Source: Selenomonas sputigena (GTDB taxonomy: Bacteria; Bacillota; Negativicutes; Selenomonadales; Selenomonadaceae). From it: 64,000 bases of DNA. Numbering within the stretch: position 1 is the stretch's first letter; every line of letters starts with the position of its first letter. The notes beneath the pieces were generated by a model. That model made no database searches and was not told the origin of the DNA. It saw only the letters and a program-made list of their open reading frames with translations. Positions 60,700-64,000 of this stretch are shown in pieces. The stretch covers positions 1,615,501 to 1,679,500 of the forward strand of contig NZ_CP110383.1 of NCBI RefSeq assembly GCF_026015965.1, written 5' to 3'. A program made the position numbers and the translations under genes.

Positions 60700-61073
60700 A
60701 CTTGATGAAATCCAAAATCCATTGTGCGACCGTCACGGAAGCAAATCTCGCCTACATGGGCAGCATCACCATCGATGAAGCGCTCATGGAGGCAGCGCAC
60801 ATCCTGCCGCACGAACGCGTGCAAGTCGTCAACAACAACAACGGCGCACGCCTCGAAACGTATGTCATCAAGGGCGCACGCGGCTCCGGCGTCGTATGCC
60901 TGAACGGAGCTGCCGCACGCTGCGTGCAGCCCGGCGATATCGTCATCATCATGTCATACGCCATGATGACCGAAGAAGAAGCGCGCGCCCACACCCCCAT
61001 CGTCGTCATACTCGACGAAAAGAATCAGCAGAAAGAATTGCGCGGCGCAGAAGAGCACGGCACGATTGCATAG
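60690..61073 (+). CDS. panD: Aspartate 1-decarboxylase
   Basis: 127 aa, pyruvoyl enzyme that makes beta-alanine. The self-cleavage Gly-Ser is in [32 protein letters not shown] and [20 protein letters not shown] follow. The ATG at 60690 (after GGGGGAAG) lies inside the panC end, so the two are coupled. Confidence 0.97.
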   Translation: MLLNLMKSKIHCATVTEANLAYMGSITIDEALMEAAHILPHERVQVVNNNNGARLETYVIKGARGSGVVCLNGAAARCVQPGDIVIIMSYAMMTEEEARAHTPIVVILDEKNQQKELRGAEEHGTIA

Positions 61074-61109
61074 AGAATGACGGCTGCATGCCGCACTTTC
61101 TGAGCAGAA

Positions 61110-61155
61110 AACTCCCTGCGAGGACAAGTTTTCCATCGCAGGGAGTTTTTTCTCT
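61110..61155 (+). terminator. Terminator after panD
   Basis: AAAACTCCCTGCGA pairs with TCGCAGGGAGTTTT around a 14-nt loop; six Ts end it. Confidence 0.88.
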
Positions 61156-61246
61156 TTCAAAGCCTTTACAAATCAAGGTAAGTTATGATACCATAAAATT
61201 CGTTATTTTATATGTACTATTGTCCTTTGTCAATGGAGGGAATTTT

Positions 61247-62611
61247 ATGGAAAATCTAATACCTCTTCTCAATTCCATCGATTCGGTGCTTTGGGGACCG
61301 CCTCTCATCACCCTGCTCGTGGGGACGGGCATCTTCCTTACCGTACGCCTGCGTCTCCTGCAGGTCGTGCACCTGCCGCTCGCACTCTCCTTAATCTTCC
61401 GCGCAAGGAATCGCGGCGAGGGCGACGTGTCGAGCTTCAAGGCTCTGTGCGTCGCGCTCGCCGCGACCGTCGGCACGGGCAACATCGTCGGCGTTGCGAC
61501 AGCGGTCAAGGCGGGCGGCCCGGGCGCGATCTTCTGGATGTGGATGGCGGCCTTCTTCGGCATGGCGACGAAGTACGCCGAAGGACTGCTCGCCATCAAG
61601 TACCGCACGACGGACAGTCACGGCGACATCGCGGGCGGCCCGATGTTCTACATCGAAAAAGGTCTCGGGCGCTCGTGGCGTCCCATGGCAATCTTTTTCG
61701 CGTGTGCCTGCGTGCTCGTCGCCTTCTTCGGCATCGGCACCTTCCCGCAGGTCAACGCCATCGTCGACAGCGTCGAGATCTCGTTCGGTGTGCCGCGCTG
61801 GGCGACGGACTTCGCCATCACGGCGCTCATCGCCGCCATCACGCTCGGCGGACTCAAGAGCATCGCGCGCGTCGCCGCCGCCATCGTTCCCTTCATGGCG
61901 CTTTCCTACATCGCGCTTTCTCTCGTCCTCATCGTCATGAACATCGACGCCTTGCCGCACGCCATCGCCCTCATCCTGCAGAGCGCTTTCACGGGCGAGG
62001 CGGCCGTCGGCGGCTTCGCCGGCTCGACCATCATGATGGCAATGCAGAACGGCATCGCGCGCGGCGTCTTCTCGAACGAATCGGGACTCGGCTCCGCGCC
62101 CATTGCGTCGGCCGCCTCGAAGACGAAGCGTCCAGCTGAGCAGGGCCTGATCTCCATGACGGGCACCTTCATCGACACGATCATCATCTGCACGATGACA
62201 GGGCTAGCTCTCGTCCTGACGGGCGTCTGGTCGGGGGATACGGCGGGCGCCGCCATGACGAGCGCCGCCTTCTCGGTAAACTACGGCGCAATCGGCAGCC
62301 ACCTTCTGACGATCGCCCTCGTGCTCTTCGCATTCACGACGATCCTCGGCTGGAACTACTACGGCGAACGCGCAATTATCTACCTCTTCGAGCGCAAGGG
62401 CGTGCTGCCGTATCGCCTGATTTTCATCGCACTCGTCGCCTCGGGCGCATTCTTGAAGCTCGAAGCGATCTGGATCCTCGCCGACATCGTGAACGGTCTC
62501 ATGGCGATTCCGAACCTCATCGCGCTCCTCCTGCTCTCAGGCGTCATCGTGCGCGAAACGAAGCTCTACATGGAATACGTCAAGCGCCATTCGAGAATCA
62601 AGCACTCGTAA
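61247..62611 (+). CDS. Alanine/glycine:cation symporter family protein (AGCS)
   Basis: 454 aa, about ten membrane helices. Family signatures: VALAATVGTGNIVGVATAVK, PGAIFWMWMAAFFGMATKYA, IAGGPMFYIEKGLG, NGIARGVFSNESGLGSAPIA and TILGWNYYGERA. Imports alanine or glycine with Na+ or H+. The ATG at 61247 follows GGAGGG; the longer frame upstream crosses the panD terminator and is spurious. Confidence 0.94.
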   Translation: MENLIPLLNSIDSVLWGPPLITLLVGTGIFLTVRLRLLQVVHLPLALSLIFRARNRGEGDVSSFKALCVALAATVGTGNIVGVATAVKAGGPGAIFWMWMAAFFGMATKYAEGLLAIKYRTTDSHGDIAGGPMFYIEKGLGRSWRPMAIFFACACVLVAFFGIGTFPQVNAIVDSVEISFGVPRWATDFAITALIAAITLGGLKSIARVAAAIVPFMALSYIALSLVLIVMNIDALPHAIALILQSAFTGEAAVGGFAGSTIMMAMQNGIARGVFSNESGLGSAPIASAASKTKRPAEQGLISMTGTFIDTIIICTMTGLALVLTGVWSGDTAGAAMTSAAFSVNYGAIGSHLLTIALVLFAFTTILGWNYYGERAIIYLFERKGVLPYRLIFIALVASGAFLKLEAIWILADIVNGLMAIPNLIALLLLSGVIVRETKLYMEYVKRHSRIKHS

Positions 62612-62624
62612 AGATCGAACCGAA

Positions 62625-62684
62625 CCAAGAAGCGCCCTCGTGATACCAAAAAGAATGGTATCATGAGGGCGCTTCTTGGTTTTT
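62625..62684 (+). terminator. Terminator after the AGCS gene
   Basis: A 23-bp stem (62625-62647 with 62657-62679, one G-U/mismatch) and five Ts; it lies head-to-head with the end of the dcu gene and could serve both. Confidence 0.9.
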
Positions 62685-62690
62685 GCAAAA

Positions 62691-64000
62691 TCAGAAGATC
62701 AGATGCGCGACGACGTAGCCTACGCAGCAGCCGGAGATGACGCCGATGAGACCGGGGATCATGAAGCTGTGGTTCAGCAGATACTTTCCGATGCGCGTCG
62801 TACCCGAGCGGTCGAAGCCGATGCACGCAAGATCCGACGGATACGTGGGCAGGAAGAAGTAACCATAGCACGCAGAGATGAACGACATGATGAGCACGGG
62901 ATCGACGCCGACGTTGAGCGCCATCGGCACGACGATAGCAATGGCCGCCGCCTGCGAGTTGACAAGCTTCGACGTGAAGAAGGCTATGATGGCATAGGCC
63001 CACGGATACGCCTGCACGGTCGTGCCGAGGAACTCCTTGAGGAGCGCCATGTGTGCGCTGAAGTACGTGTTCGCCATCCAGGCGACGCCGTAGACGGAGA
63101 GCAGCGCGACCATGCCCGAGCGGAAGACCTGGCTGTTGCCGACTTCTTTCGCCTTCACCTTGCAGAAAACGAGGATGGCGGCGGCGATCAGGAGCATGAT
63201 CATCTGGATGACCTCGGTCATGTCGATCGCCTTCATCTCGCCGAGCTTATCGGGAAAGTGCGGCAGAAGATCGGGATCGTTGCCAAGGATCGCGATGACG
63301 AGGATGCCGAAGAAGAAGATGAACATCGCATGGTAATACGAGCGCGGCAGTTCCTGCCCCTGCAGACTCTCCGAGTCGCCGTAGACATACTCCTTGTTCT
63401 TCGGATTCTTGATGAACTCTTGAAACGCCTCGTCCTTTTCCAGATCCTTGCCGCGGTGATAGCTCCAGAGCGCCGCGCAGATGACGCCCGTCAACGTCGC
63501 CGGGATCGTCACGCCGAGCACCTGCAGCACCGAGACGTGGTGCCCCGCCTGCGCCATGAAGGCGATGATGGAAACGACCGCGACGGAAACGGGCGAGCCG
63601 CATATTCCCATCTGCGCCGCGACGGAAGAAACCGCCATGGGGCGCTCGGGGCGGATGCCCTGCTTGATCGCCACGTCGTAGATGATGGGGAACATCGTGT
63701 AGACGACATGCCCCGTGCCGCAGAGCACCGTCAGAAGCCACGTCGTGACGGGTGCGAAGATCGTGACCTGCTTCGGGTTGTTGCGCAGGAGCTTCTCCGC
63801 GTACTTGAGCATGACCGTGAGGCCGCCCGAAGTCTGCAAAAAGCCCGCGCATGTGACAACTGCGAGAATCGTCAGCATGACGGAGATCGGCGGCACGCCC
63901 GGCTGGTAGCCGAAGACGAAGGTGTAGACGGCAAGTCCGATGCCGCTGATGACGGCAAGCCCGATGCCGCCGTGATGCACGCCAAAGAGCAGACAGCCGA
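62691..64000 (-). CDS. Anaerobic C4-dicarboxylate transporter, Dcu type (N-terminus cut)
   Basis: At least 436 aa; the frame is still open at the window edge. DcuA/DcuB pattern: LQTSGGLTVMLKYAEKLLRN, GTGHVVYTMFPIIYDVAIKQ, GIRPERPMAVSSVAAQMGIC, GSPVSVAVVSIIAFMAQAG and PTYPSDLACIGFDRSGTTRI near the C-terminus. It exchanges fumarate or aspartate for succinate in anaerobic metabolism. About 20 residues of the start are missing. Confidence 0.92.
   Translation of the reverse strand, partial: GCLLFGVHHGGIGLAVISGIGLAVYTFVFGYQPGVPPISVMLTILAVVTCAGFLQTSGGLTVMLKYAEKLLRNNPKQVTIFAPVTTWLLTVLCGTGHVVYTMFPIIYDVAIKQGIRPERPMAVSSVAAQMGICGSPVSVAVVSIIAFMAQAGHHVSVLQVLGVTIPATLTGVICAALWSYHRGKDLEKDEAFQEFIKNPKNKEYVYGDSESLQGQELPRSYYHAMFIFFFGILVIAILGNDPDLLPHFPDKLGEMKAIDMTEVIQMIMLLIAAAILVFCKVKAKEVGNSQVFRSGMVALLSVYGVAWMANTYFSAHMALLKEFLGTTVQAYPWAYAIIAFFTSKLVNSQAAAIAIVVPMALNVGVDPVLIMSFISACYGYFFLPTYPSDLACIGFDRSGTTRIGKYLLNHSFMIPGLIGVISGCCVGYVVAHLIF

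Noticed and set aside
1-64000. CRISPR array
   Set aside because: No regularly spaced 25-40 bp repeats and no cas genes anywhere in the window.

Overview
The window looks like a chromosome segment from a diderm Firmicute of the class Negativicutes, most likely Selenomonas or a close relative. Low-GC Firmicute-type genes (RNase J, single-polypeptide RecA/RecX/UvrC, strong AGGAGG ribosome sites, TTG/GTG starts) sit beside outer-membrane genes: an LPS heptose/core cluster, an LptD-like protein and an autotransporter. Most of the window is GC-rich. Two parts are clearly lower in GC: positions 1-5,760 and parts of the glycosyltransferase block at 45.6-49.6 kb.

Layout. 1-5,760 is an accessory island: a TIR-domain gene cut by the window edge, a serine resolvase, a VbhA/Fic pair, a truncated topoisomerase III gene, a double-HTH regulator, an internally deleted IS3-family element and a stop-broken orphan gene. 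At 5,450-5,760 there is what I read as a complete Fst/par-like type I toxin-antitoxin locus. 5.8-10.9 kb holds guaA, recX-recA and uvrC. 11.2-15.1 kb holds a TauE/SafE exporter, a Ppx/GppA phosphatase, a double-DUF805 protein and RNase HI. 15.1-21.7 kb holds a second Fic protein, a cluster of four consensus DnaA boxes, tRNA-Val(CAC), glycerate kinase, a PanE-like reductase, a DUF4143 ATPase and MetY. 21.9-26.0 kb is a large autotransporter.

26.3-32.6 kb is one respiratory operon, ccmA-ccmB-ccmC-ccmE-ccmF-nrfH-nrfA, which makes and matures a pentaheme nitrite reductase with its tetraheme quinol dehydrogenase. CcmE has the rare CxxxY haem-binding motif, and ccmD, ccmG and ccmH are absent. 32.7-45.6 kb mixes core genes (MutS-like membrane ATPase, molybdopterin oxidoreductase, RNase J, Crp-family regulator) with many toxin-antitoxin-like modules (YoeB/RelB, HigBA, MNT-HEPN, a fused MNT-HEPN, an AlbA_2 protein). 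45.6-58.4 kb is the LPS cluster: O-antigen ligase, two glycosyltransferases, gmhB, hldD, rfaE1, two GT9 heptosyltransferases, rfaE2, a second rfaE1-like kinase, an LptD-like protein and a secreted protein.

58.6-61.1 kb carries a BASS-family (PanS-like) transporter, panC and panD behind a roughly 240-nt leader. The leader has a terminator and a mutually exclusive antiterminator, which suggests a riboswitch of unknown ligand. The window ends with an AGCS alanine symporter and a Dcu-type C4-dicarboxylate transporter cut by the right edge.

The two best candidates for something undescribed are the par-like type I toxin-antitoxin locus (5,450-5,760) and the panS-panC-panD attenuator leader (58,615-58,860). 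Both are called from structure readable in the sequence itself.
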